A stretch of 64,000 bases of DNA from Veillonella sp. (GCF_041333735.1 NZ_JBGKFB010000001.1:1243501-1307500); one strand, 5' to 3'. Counted from the stretch's first letter, positions 51,950-61,329 are shown. A program made the numbers and translations. Notes: a model not told the origin generated them from the letters alone.

Positions 51950-51969
51950 TCATAGGAGGTACCTTTTTT
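51941..51969 (+). terminator. Orphan terminator-like hairpin
   Basis: AGGcACCTC / GGAGGTaCCT followed by T7. There is no plus-strand gene directly upstream, as the lipoprotein gene runs the other way and the FGE-like gene already has its own terminator. Confidence 0.65.
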
Positions 51970-52059
51970 GTATTGTAAGGCTATTATCTATGAAAATAGA
52001 CGGTATGTTATAATTGTAGTCATACGAAAACGTGTTGTTTTGAGAGGGTCGTATAAACC

Positions 52060-52488
52060 ATGATTTACTTAGATTATGTATTAATTATAGGCATATTGCT
52101 TAGTGTTTTACTCTTTCTTTTGGTTGGCGTATTTTACTATAGTAAACCTAAGCTTTTAAAGGGGCTAAATATTTGGTTCTTAGTAATACTTAGTGTTCTT
52201 TTGAGTTATTTATTATATCCTTTATATGAATTGACAGATTATAGAGAAGAATTTACGTCAATAGTTATTATCGCTGCGATAATTATTAAAGTAATTATCA
52301 ATTTATCTATATTTATGATAGCTGATAGAATAACAACGAAATGGATTTCTAAATTATTATTAATTATATGGGTTGTTCTTGTTGAATGTTTGTATATGCC
52401 CATTCATTTATCATACATTGTTTTCCTTTGTGTATCAGGTGGAATCGTTTTAATAGAACGGTTAAGAGAGAGAAGAAAGTCTATTTAG
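52060..52488 (+). CDS. Small multi-pass membrane protein, unknown
   Basis: 142 residues with about five hydrophobic segments (near 5-27, 37-57, 66-87, 94-112 and 115-132), a short charged loop (YELTDYREEFTS) and a basic C-terminus (RLRERRKS). GAGAGGG precedes the ATG by about 12 bases. No family recognised. AT-rich like the accessory genes. Confidence 0.6.
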   Translation: MIYLDYVLIIGILLSVLLFLLVGVFYYSKPKLLKGLNIWFLVILSVLLSYLLYPLYELTDYREEFTSIVIIAAIIIKVIINLSIFMIADRITTKWISKLLLIIWVVLVECLYMPIHLSYIVFLCVSGGIVLIERLRERRKSI

Positions 52489-52530
52489 CTTAGATTCGTA
52501 ATTACTCTTATAGCGCTCACCTTCGAAATA

Positions 52531-52574
52531 TGATATACTATTCTAACGCGCATAATTCGTGCGCGATAGGAGGA
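52531..52574 (+). promoter_or_regulatory. Promoter and 5'-end hairpin of the DEAD-box helicase gene
   Basis: TGaTATACT (52531-52539) is an extended -10. The expected start point is followed at once by CGCGCA (52547-52552) and TGCGCG (52560-52565), a 6-bp GC-rich stem, and then by the AGGAGG ribosome site (about 52568). The hairpin could affect translation or protect the 5' end. Confidence 0.5.
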
Positions 52575-52585
52575 AACACATTTAG

Positions 52586-54151
52586 ATGTTAGAAAAATTT
52601 GAACAATTAATGATTAGCGAACCTGTTCTAAGAGCGTTAAACGATATGGGCTTTGAAGAGCCTACGCCAATTCAACAGGAAGCTATCCCAGTAGCCATGA
52701 GCGGTAAAGACATGATCGGTCAAGCTCAAACAGGTACTGGTAAGACAGCAGCATTTGGCTTGCCTGTATTGGAACGCGTAGACGGGAATGAGCGTCACGT
52801 TCAAGTAGTTATTTTATCCCCTACACGAGAATTAGCTATCCAAGTAGCTGAAGAGCTTAACAAAATGGCTCAATACACGAATATCACAGCACTACCTATC
52901 TATGGTGGTCAAGATATTAATCGTCAGTTCCGTGCCTTGAAAAAAAATCCACAAATCATCGTTGCCACTCCAGGCCGATTGATGGACCATATGGATCGTG
53001 GTTCTATCCACTTTGACCATGTGAAAGTTGTGGTATTGGACGAAGCCGACGAAATGTTAAACATGGGCTTTGTTGATGATATCAATAAAATCTTGGGTGC
53101 TATCCCAGAAGACCATCAAACATTGTTGTTCTCCGCAACTATGCCTAAAGCTATCCAACAATTAGCTGAAACATATTTGACAGAGCCAACATTGATTCGT
53201 ATGAAACCGACTCAAGTTACGATGGACTTAATTGAACAATATTATATCGAAGTGCAAGACCGTCAAAAATTCGATGTTCTTTGCCGCTTGTTCGATATTC
53301 AAACACCTGAACTTGCTATTATCTTCACACGTACAAAACGTCGTGTTGATGAAGTAACTGAAGGTCTTAAGAAACGTGGTTACATGGCGGAAGGCATCCA
53401 TGGCGATTTGTCTCAACAAAAACGGGACAGCGTAATTCGTCAATTCCGCGAAGGTACCATCGATATTCTCGTGGCTACTGATGTGGCAGCTCGTGGTCTT
53501 GATATTTCTGGTGTATCTCACGTATATAACTACGATATGCCTCAAGATCCTGAAAGCTACACGCACCGCGTAGGTCGTACAGGCCGTGCCGGTAAAGCTG
53601 GTCAAGCTTTCACGTTCGTTATCCCTCGTGAAATGGAGCATTTACATGCTATCGAGCGTTTAACAAAACGTAAAATCGCACGCCGTCGTGCACCTTCCTT
53701 AGGTGAAGTTCTTGAAGGTCAACAACGTTTGGCAATTGAAAGCCTCGTTGAAATGACAGATAATTTAGAAGCATTAGCGCCATTCAAATCTAGTGCAGAG
53801 GAATTGTTGAATGATACAGATTCCGTAACACTTTTGGCAGCAGCTCTTAAATTGTTAACAAAAGAACCAGATACAACTCCTGTAAATATTACAGAAGAAA
53901 AACCATTGCGCGTACGCCGTCGCCGTGAAGGTGGCCGTAGTGACCGACGCCGTGGTGACCGTCGTAGAGATGGTGATCGCCGTCGTGATGGGGATCGTCG
54001 TCGTGATGATCGTCCTCGTCGCAGCCGCGATGATCGCAGAGGTGAACGTCGTGATGACCGCCGCAGAGATGATCGTAGATCTGATCGTCCACGTGGTGAT
54101 AAAAAACCTCGTCATCAAGGTGAAGGTTTCAAACCTTACTTTAAAGACTAA
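52586..54151 (+). CDS. DEAD-box ATP-dependent RNA helicase
   Basis: 521 residues, similar to CshA/DeaD helicases that unwind RNA in ribosome assembly and mRNA decay, notably in the cold. Motifs in order: Q-motif PTPIQQEAIPVAMSG, Walker A AQTGTGKT, PTRELA, TPGRLMDHM, DEAD (VVLDEADEMLNMGF), SATMP, ARGLD and HRVGRTGRAGKAG. From about residue 440 on the protein is an Arg/Asp/Gly-rich tail with repeated RRDGDRR units, expected to bind RNA. The ATG at 52586 has AGGAGG upstream. Confidence 0.95.
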   Translation: MLEKFEQLMISEPVLRALNDMGFEEPTPIQQEAIPVAMSGKDMIGQAQTGTGKTAAFGLPVLERVDGNERHVQVVILSPTRELAIQVAEELNKMAQYTNITALPIYGGQDINRQFRALKKNPQIIVATPGRLMDHMDRGSIHFDHVKVVVLDEADEMLNMGFVDDINKILGAIPEDHQTLLFSATMPKAIQQLAETYLTEPTLIRMKPTQVTMDLIEQYYIEVQDRQKFDVLCRLFDIQTPELAIIFTRTKRRVDEVTEGLKKRGYMAEGIHGDLSQQKRDSVIRQFREGTIDILVATDVAARGLDISGVSHVYNYDMPQDPESYTHRVGRTGRAGKAGQAFTFVIPREMEHLHAIERLTKRKIARRRAPSLGEVLEGQQRLAIESLVEMTDNLEALAPFKSSAEELLNDTDSVTLLAAALKLLTKEPDTTPVNITEEKPLRVRRRREGGRSDRRRGDRRRDGDRRRDGDRRRDDRPRRSRDDRRGERRDDRRRDDRRSDRPRGDKKPRHQGEGFKPYFKD

Positions 54152-54154
54152 TAA

Positions 54155-54190
54155 AATGTGGATTGCTTTCGGGCAATCCATATTTTTTAT
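54155..54190 (+). terminator. Terminator after the helicase gene
   Basis: ATGTGGATTGC pairs with GCAATCCATAT around a TTTCGG loop, then T6. Confidence 0.92.
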
Positions 54191-54215
54191 TACTTAATAG
54201 TTAATACTATCTATC

Positions 54216-54259
54216 TTGATAAGTATTGAGAATTTTGATATAATAAATAATAATTATTT
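54216..54259 (+). promoter_or_regulatory. Promoter and 7-1-7 Fur/PerR-type box of the fur-family gene
   Basis: TTGATA (54216-54221), 17-base spacer, TATAAT (54239-54244) with an upstream TG. Directly after it is AAATAATAATTATTT (54245-54259), a perfect 7-1-7 inverted repeat like the PerR/Fur boxes of Bacillus. Its position over the start point suggests that the gene represses itself. Confidence 0.7.
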
Positions 54260-54322
54260 CTTGTAAATGGTCGATAATGACCTATGCCTTATAGATTTCC
54301 AAGTGGAGAAAGGTAGATTATT

Positions 54323-54742
54323 ATGGATATCGCACAAATTTTGCGTAGCCAAGGGTTTAAAGTAACCCCACAACGTATTGCGATTTATGATGCCTTGCGT
54401 GGTCATCATGATCATCCAACAGCAGAAATGTTGTATCATACGTTGCGTCCAGAACATCCAAGCATGAGCTTGGCTACAGTGTACAAGACGATGGAGATTT
54501 TTGAAAAAATCGGTCTTGTAAAAATTTTAGAAGTTGGTGATGAGCGCGCTCATTACGATTGGGACACACAAGCTCATTCCCATATCCGTTGCATCCGTTG
54601 CAACAAGGTAGAAGATATGATGGGCATTGATTTACAAGCTATCAAAACAATTGCTGATCAAGGTAGCGAGTATCAAATCACAGGTCAACATATTACCTTT
54701 GAAGGTGTATGCCCTGAGTGTGCTAAAAAAGAAAGCCATTAA
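54323..54742 (+). CDS. Fur-family metal-dependent repressor, PerR-like
   Basis: 139 residues. The N-terminal winged helix (LRSQGFKVTPQRIAIYDALR, SLATVYKTMEIFEKIGLV) is followed by a dimerisation domain with two CxxC pairs for the structural zinc (CIRC at about 96-99 and CPEC at about 131-134). His and Asp residues that make up the regulatory metal site of PerR/Fur are present (HHDHPTAEMLY; HYDWDTQAHSHIRC). PerR versus Fur cannot be settled by eye; the two CxxC pairs and the box sequence lean to PerR. It is followed by a terminator. Confidence 0.88.
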   Translation: MDIAQILRSQGFKVTPQRIAIYDALRGHHDHPTAEMLYHTLRPEHPSMSLATVYKTMEIFEKIGLVKILEVGDERAHYDWDTQAHSHIRCIRCNKVEDMMGIDLQAIKTIADQGSEYQITGQHITFEGVCPECAKKESH

Positions 54743-54747
54743 TACAT

Positions 54748-54787
54748 AACCCCTGTCGCGAAGGGCTCCTTCACGGTAGGGGTTTTA
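54748..54787 (+). terminator. Terminator after the fur-family gene
   Basis: AACCCC...GAAGG pairs with CCTTC...GGGGTT, then TTTT. Confidence 0.82.
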
Positions 54788-54814
54788 TTAGTTATTTCTA
54801 TGGGTCGTCGTTTT

Positions 54815-54890
54815 AGTTAGTATTTAATTAGCAATTAGTAATTAGTATTTAGTAATTAATTAGTATTAATTACTATTTCATTAGTATTTA
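54815..54890 (+). repeat. AT-rich short tandem repeats
   Basis: Variants of the unit TTAGTAATTA / TTAGTATTTA follow one another for about 75 bases between the terminator and the endonuclease IV gene. Nothing else is seen in the interval. Confidence 0.5.
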
Positions 54891-54925
54891 TCAATAAGAT
54901 TATTAGAATCATATAAAGGAGTATT

Positions 54926-55762
54926 ATGTTTGTCATCGGTAGTCACTTATCAATTAGCAAAGGTTATTTAAATATGGGGAAGGAAGCTACTAAAATTGGG
55001 GGCAATACATTCCAATACTTTACGCGTAATCCTCGTGGTGGTAGTATGCGTGCCCTCGATGTAGAAGATATGAATAGCTTGAGTGCCTATATGAAAGAAC
55101 ATAACTTTGGTACATTATTAGCTCATGCACCTTACACGTATAATCCATGTGCAGCAAAAGAAGATTTGCGCACTTTTGCAAAACAAGCCATGACAGAAGA
55201 TCTAGAGCGTATGGAATATTTACCAGGCCAAATGTATAACTTTCACCCAGGCAGCCATGTAAAGCAAGGTGTAGACCAAGGCATCGAATACATCGTGGAG
55301 TGCTTGAATGAAATCTTATTCCCTGGCATGAAGACAACCGTTCTCTTAGAAGTTATGGCTGGCAAGGGTACCGAAATCGGCTCTCGCTTTGAAGAAATTG
55401 CTCGCATCATCGACGGCGTCAAACTAAAAGAGTATATGGGCGTGTGCGTTGATACGTGCCATATCCACGAAGGTGGTTACGATATTGTCAATAATCTAGA
55501 TGGTGTTATCGACGAGTTTGATCGTATTGTAGGCTTAGACCGTTTAAAAGCCATTCATTTGAACGACTCTAAAAATCCTATGGGCGCTCATAAAGACCGC
55601 CACGAAAAAATTGGGGAAGGTCACATTGGTATCGATGCGATAGCTCGTATTGTGACACATCCTAAATTGACGAACTTGCCGTTTTATTTAGAAACACCAA
55701 ATGAATTAGACGGCTATGCGAAAGAGATTGCTATGTTGCGTTCTATCGTAGAGAATCAATAA
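54926..55762 (+). CDS. nfo: Endonuclease IV (AP endonuclease)
   Basis: Cuts DNA at abasic sites and removes 3' blocks in base-excision repair. 278 residues, TIM-barrel with a three-zinc centre: IGSHLSISKGYLNMGKEATK, NTFQYFTRNPRGG, YNFHPGSHVKQG, VLLEVMAGKGTEIGSRF, VCVDTCHIHEGGYD and HLNDSKNPMGAHKDRHEKIG cover the metal ligands. Ribosome site AAAGGAG precedes the ATG. A neighbour of other DNA repair genes (sbcD, sbcC), though with its own gap of 86 bases to them. Confidence 0.95.
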   Translation: MFVIGSHLSISKGYLNMGKEATKIGGNTFQYFTRNPRGGSMRALDVEDMNSLSAYMKEHNFGTLLAHAPYTYNPCAAKEDLRTFAKQAMTEDLERMEYLPGQMYNFHPGSHVKQGVDQGIEYIVECLNEILFPGMKTTVLLEVMAGKGTEIGSRFEEIARIIDGVKLKEYMGVCVDTCHIHEGGYDIVNNLDGVIDEFDRIVGLDRLKAIHLNDSKNPMGAHKDRHEKIGEGHIGIDAIARIVTHPKLTNLPFYLETPNELDGYAKEIAMLRSIVENQ

Positions 55763-55848
55763 TCAAGCTAAAATATGGCTTTAGTTATATAATTCTTTGT
55801 ATAGCTACATTTATATAAAGTATAGGGAGAGCTGGAAAGGGGGACAAA

Positions 55849-57084
55849 ATGCGTTTTTTACATACTGCCGATTGGCATTTAGGACGTATTTTTTATGGTC
55901 AGTACTTAACCGAAGACCAAGCTCATGTGTTGGAGAAACAGTTCTTTTCTATTTTAAAAGATGAAAAAATCGATGGCATATTGCTAGCAGGGGATGTATT
56001 TGATCGAGCCGTGCCACCCATTGAAGCCGTTGAGCTGTGGGACTCTATCATTACCCGTCTCGCTATGGATTATAAGGTACCACTTTTTGTGGTAAGTGGT
56101 AATCACGATGGAGCAGAACGCCTTGAGGTGGGACGCTCTATGTTGAGCCGTTCTGGCATTCATATTTGGGGATCCCCTCATCATGCATTACAACCTTTTG
56201 AATTTGAAGGTGCCGACGGTAAGGTCGCTATTTGCCCAATGCCCTTTAGCGAGCCGCGTCGCATTGGGGATGCTTTAGGGTTGGGGGCAACTGTATCAAA
56301 ATCTGTTGATATAGATATGACCGAGGACTCCCTGTTCTCCTATGTGGAGACTAATGAGCAAGAGCCAGTCTCACTTAATTTACATAATTACGATCAAATG
56401 TATCAGGCTTGGAGTGACTACTTGTATAAACAAGTACCAAAGGGTATGCGTAGTATTGCCATTAGCCATGCTTTTGTAATGGGCGGTGAAGTAGGGGGTT
56501 CTGAACGAACTTTATCTGTCGGTGGTAGTGAACAAGTAAGTCCACAAGTCTTTAAAGACTTTCACTATACAGCCCTTGGACATCTGCATGGACCGCAACG
56601 GATGGGGGCAGACTATATTCGTTATAGTGGGTCTCCATTAAAATACTCTTTTGATGAGCATACGCAGAAGAAGTCTTTTACCATCATAGATATGGATACA
56701 AAAGGTAAGGTAGATATTAGTACCATTCCTGTAGAAGCGAAGCGCGACGTAGTGATTTTAGAAGGTTATTTTGAAGACCTGTTAAACAATAAGGAATTAC
56801 AGGCTAAACATAAAGATGATTATGTACAGGCCCGATTGCTTGATACAATGCCTATTATGGATGGGATGGCTAAGTTGCGCCAAGTGTACCATCGCTGTAT
56901 GACCATTGACCTAGTAGGTCGTGTGGCAGCACCTATGGCTGACATGGGGGATGCAGTCTTTAAAGAATTAAATGAGCGTGAATTGTTTAACCAATTTGCC
57001 GAAACCGTGTGGAAAGAACCATTAACAGAGCGTGAGCAACAATACATCAACTCTGTATGGGATCGAATTCTAAAGGAGGACTAA
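55849..57084 (+). CDS. sbcD: Exonuclease SbcD (Mre11-like nuclease subunit)
   Basis: Nuclease subunit of the SbcCD complex, which opens hairpins and processes DNA ends. 411 residues; the phosphoesterase metal motifs are intact: HTADWHLGRIFYG, GDVFDRAVPP, VSGNHDGAERL and ALGHLHGPQ. GAAAGGGGG precedes the ATG. sbcC begins directly after its stop. Confidence 0.95.
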   Translation: MRFLHTADWHLGRIFYGQYLTEDQAHVLEKQFFSILKDEKIDGILLAGDVFDRAVPPIEAVELWDSIITRLAMDYKVPLFVVSGNHDGAERLEVGRSMLSRSGIHIWGSPHHALQPFEFEGADGKVAICPMPFSEPRRIGDALGLGATVSKSVDIDMTEDSLFSYVETNEQEPVSLNLHNYDQMYQAWSDYLYKQVPKGMRSIAISHAFVMGGEVGGSERTLSVGGSEQVSPQVFKDFHYTALGHLHGPQRMGADYIRYSGSPLKYSFDEHTQKKSFTIIDMDTKGKVDISTIPVEAKRDVVILEGYFEDLLNNKELQAKHKDDYVQARLLDTMPIMDGMAKLRQVYHRCMTIDLVGRVAAPMADMGDAVFKELNERELFNQFAETVWKEPLTEREQQYINSVWDRILKED

Positions 57085-60000
57085 ATGAAGCCTATATCTT
57101 TAACTATAGAAGCCTTTGGTCCTTACCGCGATTCGGTTACCTTGGACTTTAATGAGCTTCAAGACCATTCTATGTTCCTCATCTCTGGTCCTACGGGGGC
57201 CGGGAAAACGTCTATACTTGATGCCATGGTGTATGCCTTATATGGTGAGCCTAGTGGGGAAGTGCGCAAAACAGATGCTATCCGCAGTGATTTTGCAGAA
57301 CCACATCGTATGACGAGGGTAGATTTTTCCTTTGCTATCGGGGATGCTCAGTACCGTGTTGAAAGACTGCCAAAGCAAATGGTTGCGAAGAAACGTGGTA
57401 CAGGTATGCGTGAACAGAATGCTAGTGCTACTGTATACGAAATGAAAGATGGAGAGTGGAAGGTTATTGCTACCTCTGCGGCTGCTATTCGCGATACTGT
57501 TCAACGTATCATAGGCTTTCGTAAGGATCAATTCTTACAAGTGGTTCTTTTACCGCAAGGGGAATTCCGAAAATTACTAGTAGCCTCCACCAGTGAACGG
57601 GAGGAGTTATTACATACACTCTTTAGAACCGAGTTGTACCGAAGATTACAAGATGCCTTAAAAGCTGCTTATGATGACACAAAAGCAGGGATTGAAGAAA
57701 ATCTAACAAAACAAAATACATTGCTGCAATCCATTCCACATGACGAAGATATACCAGTACTAACCATTGAACATGTACGAGATCTTTTGAAACATAGAGA
57801 GCCTCATCGTGATGCTCTTGTTATTGACCGTGATAAAGCTGTAACTGTAGTGGAGCAGTTCAATACGTTGCGAAATGAGTGGGCCTTATATAACCAAGCA
57901 CAACAATCTCTTGCAGAGGCTACCTCTAAATTAGAACTCGTGAAAGCAAGAGAAACGGAGCGTACTAGCTTACGTGAAAAGGTTCAGTTCCTTACCTCTT
58001 TAACGCCAAGTTTTGAGCTATATAAACAGGTTTGTGATAAACAATCTGTGTTAAAAACCTTGGAAACATCACTTTCAGAGGCTGAAAACAATGTGGACAG
58101 TGCAACTCAATATGAGTCTAAATGTATAGAGGCTTATGCAGTATTAGAAGCTCAAGCTGAAACTATGCAAGCTAAGCGAACTACGCTGGCCCAAATGGAA
58201 CAGCAATCAGAAAAATTTGATGAGTTAGCACTGCTAAATAAGGAATTGAGCACATTAAAGAGTACATTAGTAACACAGGACCGTGAGAAAAGCGAAGCTG
58301 CGTTACAGTCTCAGCATAAGACAGTAGCTGATTTAGAGGCGAAATTAGTTGCGGATAGGCAACAGTTACAAGGTAATAGCAAAGTCTTAGACTCTATTCT
58401 TCGTATCCAAGAACAGTTAAGTCATTTGCAACGATATTCTGAATTGGTCGCTGAGAAACAGAAGGTTCAAAATGATATCGATGCTAAAGATAAGGCATTA
58501 GCTACGCTTGATGAATTCGTAAAGAATTCAAAGGTGCAGCTTGAACGGTTAGAACATTTGATGGCAGAAGGGCGTGCCTTTGAACTCGTTCATTTAGTCG
58601 TAGATAACGAACCTTGTCCAGTATGCGGCTCTACAGAGCATCCACAGTTGGCAGCCAAGCCTGAGTTATATCCCACTAAAGAGGAGATAGAAGAGGCTCG
58701 TGCCGTGCGTGATCTTGAGTTACAAAAGCAAGCTAGTGAAATTGGTCAGAAAGAAACGTTAGCTCTTCGTCTACATGAGTTAGATCAGCAAATTAAAGAC
58801 CAAGTTTCTCAGTTGAAGTCATCTATTGAGAGTTTTTCAGAAGAGGCTTTTGCTTCTATTCAACATGACTTGTTATCCAAAATGGAACAGCTTACAACCT
58901 TGCGTAGCGACACTGAACAACTGAGCAACACTATAGCTAATACTGAGGGGGACCTTAGTGCGGCTAAAGATACACTATCGAAACTGGAGATGGCTCATAA
59001 GGAACTACTTGATAACTTGCATAATTTAGAGGTTCAGATTAGTACGGTACAGGCTAAGATTGATGCTCTTTCTGAAAGCTTGCCAACTACGGATGTAGCT
59101 GCATGGCATAAAGAGATAGAATCATTGGCGTCTGAGCTTACAGACTACGATGAACAGGTGAAAGTTTGTAAAGTAAATCTAGATTCTGCTAGAGAAGTGC
59201 TCAATGCTAAACGGGGACGTCTAGAAACCTTATCTGCCCAAGTGCAGGAAGAAACAAAAAATCTTGATGTACTCAATAAAGACTATGTAGAATCATTGCA
59301 ATCGATTTCTTTATCTGAAGATGACTTTATAGATGCGTTGGATGATTATAAGGCTTTAGATACGTTTAGAACTGAACTACATGCATTGGACGAGGCTTTC
59401 AATAAAGCTCAAGCTGTATATGATGCGGCATTGAAGCATGCTCAATCTGTAGTGAAGCCAAGTGATACCGTTTCCAATGAAGTATATGATGCAGCAGTAG
59501 AACAGCGTGATGATTTAGTGGGTTCTCTTGCGGCTTGGGATAGAGAAACGAAACATATTGAAACGACACTAGTTTCTCTAGAAACACTTGAACAAGCTAT
59601 GGGAGAAGCCCGTGAGGAAGTGACTTTCTTAAGTCGCCTAAATGACTTGGCAAATGGCGGTGAACAAGGGTTTAAAAATGTAACCTTTGAGCGCTATGTA
59701 TTGGGAGCTATTTTAGATGAAGTCGTATATGCAGCTAATTTACGTCTTCAAACGATGAGCCGTAATCGCTATTCCTTGGAACGTTCTGACTATACTGGTG
59801 GTGGACGGGGCAAACAAGGCCTCGATCTGGCAGTCATGGATGCTTTCACCGGTCAATCAAGACCTGCGAATACCTTGTCTGGTGGTGAAACATTCTTGGC
59901 CTCTATGGCACTTGCCTTAGGTCTTGCGGATGTCATCCAAAGTTATGCAGGTGGTATTCATATGGATACGATGTTTATCGACGAAGGCTTTGGTACCCTC

Positions 60001-60168
60001 GATCCTGATACATTGGAACTCGCTATGGAAACACTGGTGAAATTACAATCATCAGGTCGTCTTATCGGCATGATTTCCCATGTACCTGAATTAAAGACTC
60101 GTATACCGGCCCACTTAGAGGTCACACGTGGTGACGATGGTAGTACGGCAAAATTTGTTATTAACTAG
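57085..60168 (+). CDS. sbcC: Exonuclease SbcC (Rad50-like ATPase subunit)
   Basis: SMC-like ATPase partner of SbcD, 1027 residues. Walker A is in ISGPTGAGKTSILDAM at the N-terminus; long coiled coils cover about residues 190-500 and 540-860, with the zinc hook Cys-Pro-Val-Cys (NEPCPVCGSTEHP) at about residue 513 between them. The C-terminal ATPase half has the signature LSGGETFLASMALALGLAD and Walker B MDTMFIDEGFGTLDPDTL. Ribosome site GGAGGA is inside the sbcD end. Confidence 0.95.
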   Translation: MKPISLTIEAFGPYRDSVTLDFNELQDHSMFLISGPTGAGKTSILDAMVYALYGEPSGEVRKTDAIRSDFAEPHRMTRVDFSFAIGDAQYRVERLPKQMVAKKRGTGMREQNASATVYEMKDGEWKVIATSAAAIRDTVQRIIGFRKDQFLQVVLLPQGEFRKLLVASTSEREELLHTLFRTELYRRLQDALKAAYDDTKAGIEENLTKQNTLLQSIPHDEDIPVLTIEHVRDLLKHREPHRDALVIDRDKAVTVVEQFNTLRNEWALYNQAQQSLAEATSKLELVKARETERTSLREKVQFLTSLTPSFELYKQVCDKQSVLKTLETSLSEAENNVDSATQYESKCIEAYAVLEAQAETMQAKRTTLAQMEQQSEKFDELALLNKELSTLKSTLVTQDREKSEAALQSQHKTVADLEAKLVADRQQLQGNSKVLDSILRIQEQLSHLQRYSELVAEKQKVQNDIDAKDKALATLDEFVKNSKVQLERLEHLMAEGRAFELVHLVVDNEPCPVCGSTEHPQLAAKPELYPTKEEIEEARAVRDLELQKQASEIGQKETLALRLHELDQQIKDQVSQLKSSIESFSEEAFASIQHDLLSKMEQLTTLRSDTEQLSNTIANTEGDLSAAKDTLSKLEMAHKELLDNLHNLEVQISTVQAKIDALSESLPTTDVAAWHKEIESLASELTDYDEQVKVCKVNLDSAREVLNAKRGRLETLSAQVQEETKNLDVLNKDYVESLQSISLSEDDFIDALDDYKALDTFRTELHALDEAFNKAQAVYDAALKHAQSVVKPSDTVSNEVYDAAVEQRDDLVGSLAAWDRETKHIETTLVSLETLEQAMGEAREEVTFLSRLNDLANGGEQGFKNVTFERYVLGAILDEVVYAANLRLQTMSRNRYSLERSDYTGGGRGKQGLDLAVMDAFTGQSRPANTLSGGETFLASMALALGLADVIQSYAGGIHMDTMFIDEGFGTLDPDTLELAMETLVKLQSSGRLIGMISHVPELKTRIPAHLEVTRGDDGSTAKFVIN

Positions 60169-60247
60169 CTATAGAATTGTCAAATGTGATACTATTAAAA
60201 GAGGAGAATTCCTACAAAAACATACTGGAATTAATTAAGGAGGTCCT

Positions 60248-60622
60248 ATGAAGTTTTCATTTGCTCATAATAATATAAATGTTAAGGATCTTGATAAGAG
60301 TTTAGCATTCTATAAAGAGGCCTTGTTGCTTGAGGAATCTCGCCGTTTAGAAGATCCAAGTGGTGCTTTCACTCTTGTATATTTAAAAAGTCCATATACA
60401 GCGCATGAACTAGAACTTACATGGTTGCGCGACTGGGATCGCCCTTATAATTTAGGGGACAATGAATTCCATTTAGCGTTTTATGTAGATGACTACGAAG
60501 CAGCTCTAAAAAAGCATAAAGAGATGGGCGTTGTAGCGTACGAAAATGCTGATATGGGTATTTACTTCATTGCTGATCCAGACGGGTATTGGACAGAAAT
60601 CATTCCAGCAGGTAAATACTAA
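60248..60622 (+). CDS. VOC-superfamily protein, glyoxalase I-like
   Basis: 124 residues, two beta-alpha-beta-beta-beta repeats. His at the N-terminus (FAHNNINVKDLDKSLAFYKE), Glu in HELELTWL, His in NEFHLAFYVDDYEAALKK and Glu in PDGYWTEIIP match the four metal ligands of lactoylglutathione lyase. The methylglyoxal-detoxifying role is likely but other VOC enzymes share the pattern. AAGGAGG precedes the ATG; the stop overlaps the next start (TAATG). Confidence 0.82.
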   Translation: MKFSFAHNNINVKDLDKSLAFYKEALLLEESRRLEDPSGAFTLVYLKSPYTAHELELTWLRDWDRPYNLGDNEFHLAFYVDDYEAALKKHKEMGVVAYENADMGIYFIADPDGYWTEIIPAGKY

Positions 60623-61329
60623 TGGAATATATGTTAACTCGTTTAGAGTGGCTGGTTGGTCCTGATAAAATCAAAACCTTAAAAGATACGTCTGTGGCTC
60701 TCTTTGGGGTTGGTGGCGTTGGTGGTGGTGCCCTCGAGGCACTAGTTCGAGCTGGTGTGGGACGCATTGTTCTTATCGATGGCGACTCTATTGCACCTAG
60801 TAACTTAAACCGCCAAATGATTACGACTCATGACACAATTGGAGAGCGTAAGGTAGAGGTCGCAAAGGCACGAGCACTTTCTATTAATCCAGATGTAGTG
60901 ATAGAAACTCATGATATTATGTATACTGAGGAAAATTACCCTGGATTTATTCAAAGCTTGAACGTTGATTATGTAATCGATGCCATCGATATGGTAACGG
61001 CAAAACTTAATATTATTGAGGTGTGTCAACGTGAAAGCATCCCTGTTATTTCTTGTATGGGCGGCGGTAATCGCTTTTACCCTGAAAAACTTATGATTGC
61101 TGATATCAATAAGTCTCATACATGTCCTTTGGCGCGCGTTATGCGTCGGGAGCTCAAAAAACGGGGTATTAAAAAGCAATTAGTTTTATTTTCTACAGAA
61201 AAACCAACAAAACCACAGTTCCGCGGCGAAGCAACAAGCCCTGGTACATGTAGTTTTGTGCCACCAGTGGCAGGTTTTATATTAGCAGCACATGTGTTGC
61301 GTACAATTTTGGAGGTACCTGAACAATGA
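60622..61329 (+). CDS. tcdA: TcdA-like tRNA threonylcarbamoyladenosine dehydratase (ThiF/E1-like)
   Basis: 235 residues of the E1-like ATP-dependent family. SVALFGVGGVGGGALEAL is the nucleotide-binding loop, DGDSIAPSNLNRQMI the following signature, and DYVIDAIDMVTAKLNII and CMGGGNRFYPEKL match TcdA/CsdL, which cyclises t6A37 of tRNA to ct6A. It lacks the zinc-cysteine pairs of ThiF/MoeB. Coupled to the genes on both sides by overlaps of one and four bases. Confidence 0.85.
   Translation: MEYMLTRLEWLVGPDKIKTLKDTSVALFGVGGVGGGALEALVRAGVGRIVLIDGDSIAPSNLNRQMITTHDTIGERKVEVAKARALSINPDVVIETHDIMYTEENYPGFIQSLNVDYVIDAIDMVTAKLNIIEVCQRESIPVISCMGGGNRFYPEKLMIADINKSHTCPLARVMRRELKKRGIKKQLVLFSTEKPTKPQFRGEATSPGTCSFVPPVAGFILAAHVLRTILEVPEQ

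Noticed and set aside
53855..54181. Minus-strand open frame of 108 residues rich in Thr and Ile
   Set aside because: It is the complement of the Arg/Asp repeat tail of the DEAD-box helicase; repeats leave several frames open. No ribosome site.
54815..54890. CRISPR-like array
   Set aside because: Units are about 10 bases, degenerate and without spacers; no array of repeats with unique spacers was seen anywhere in the window.
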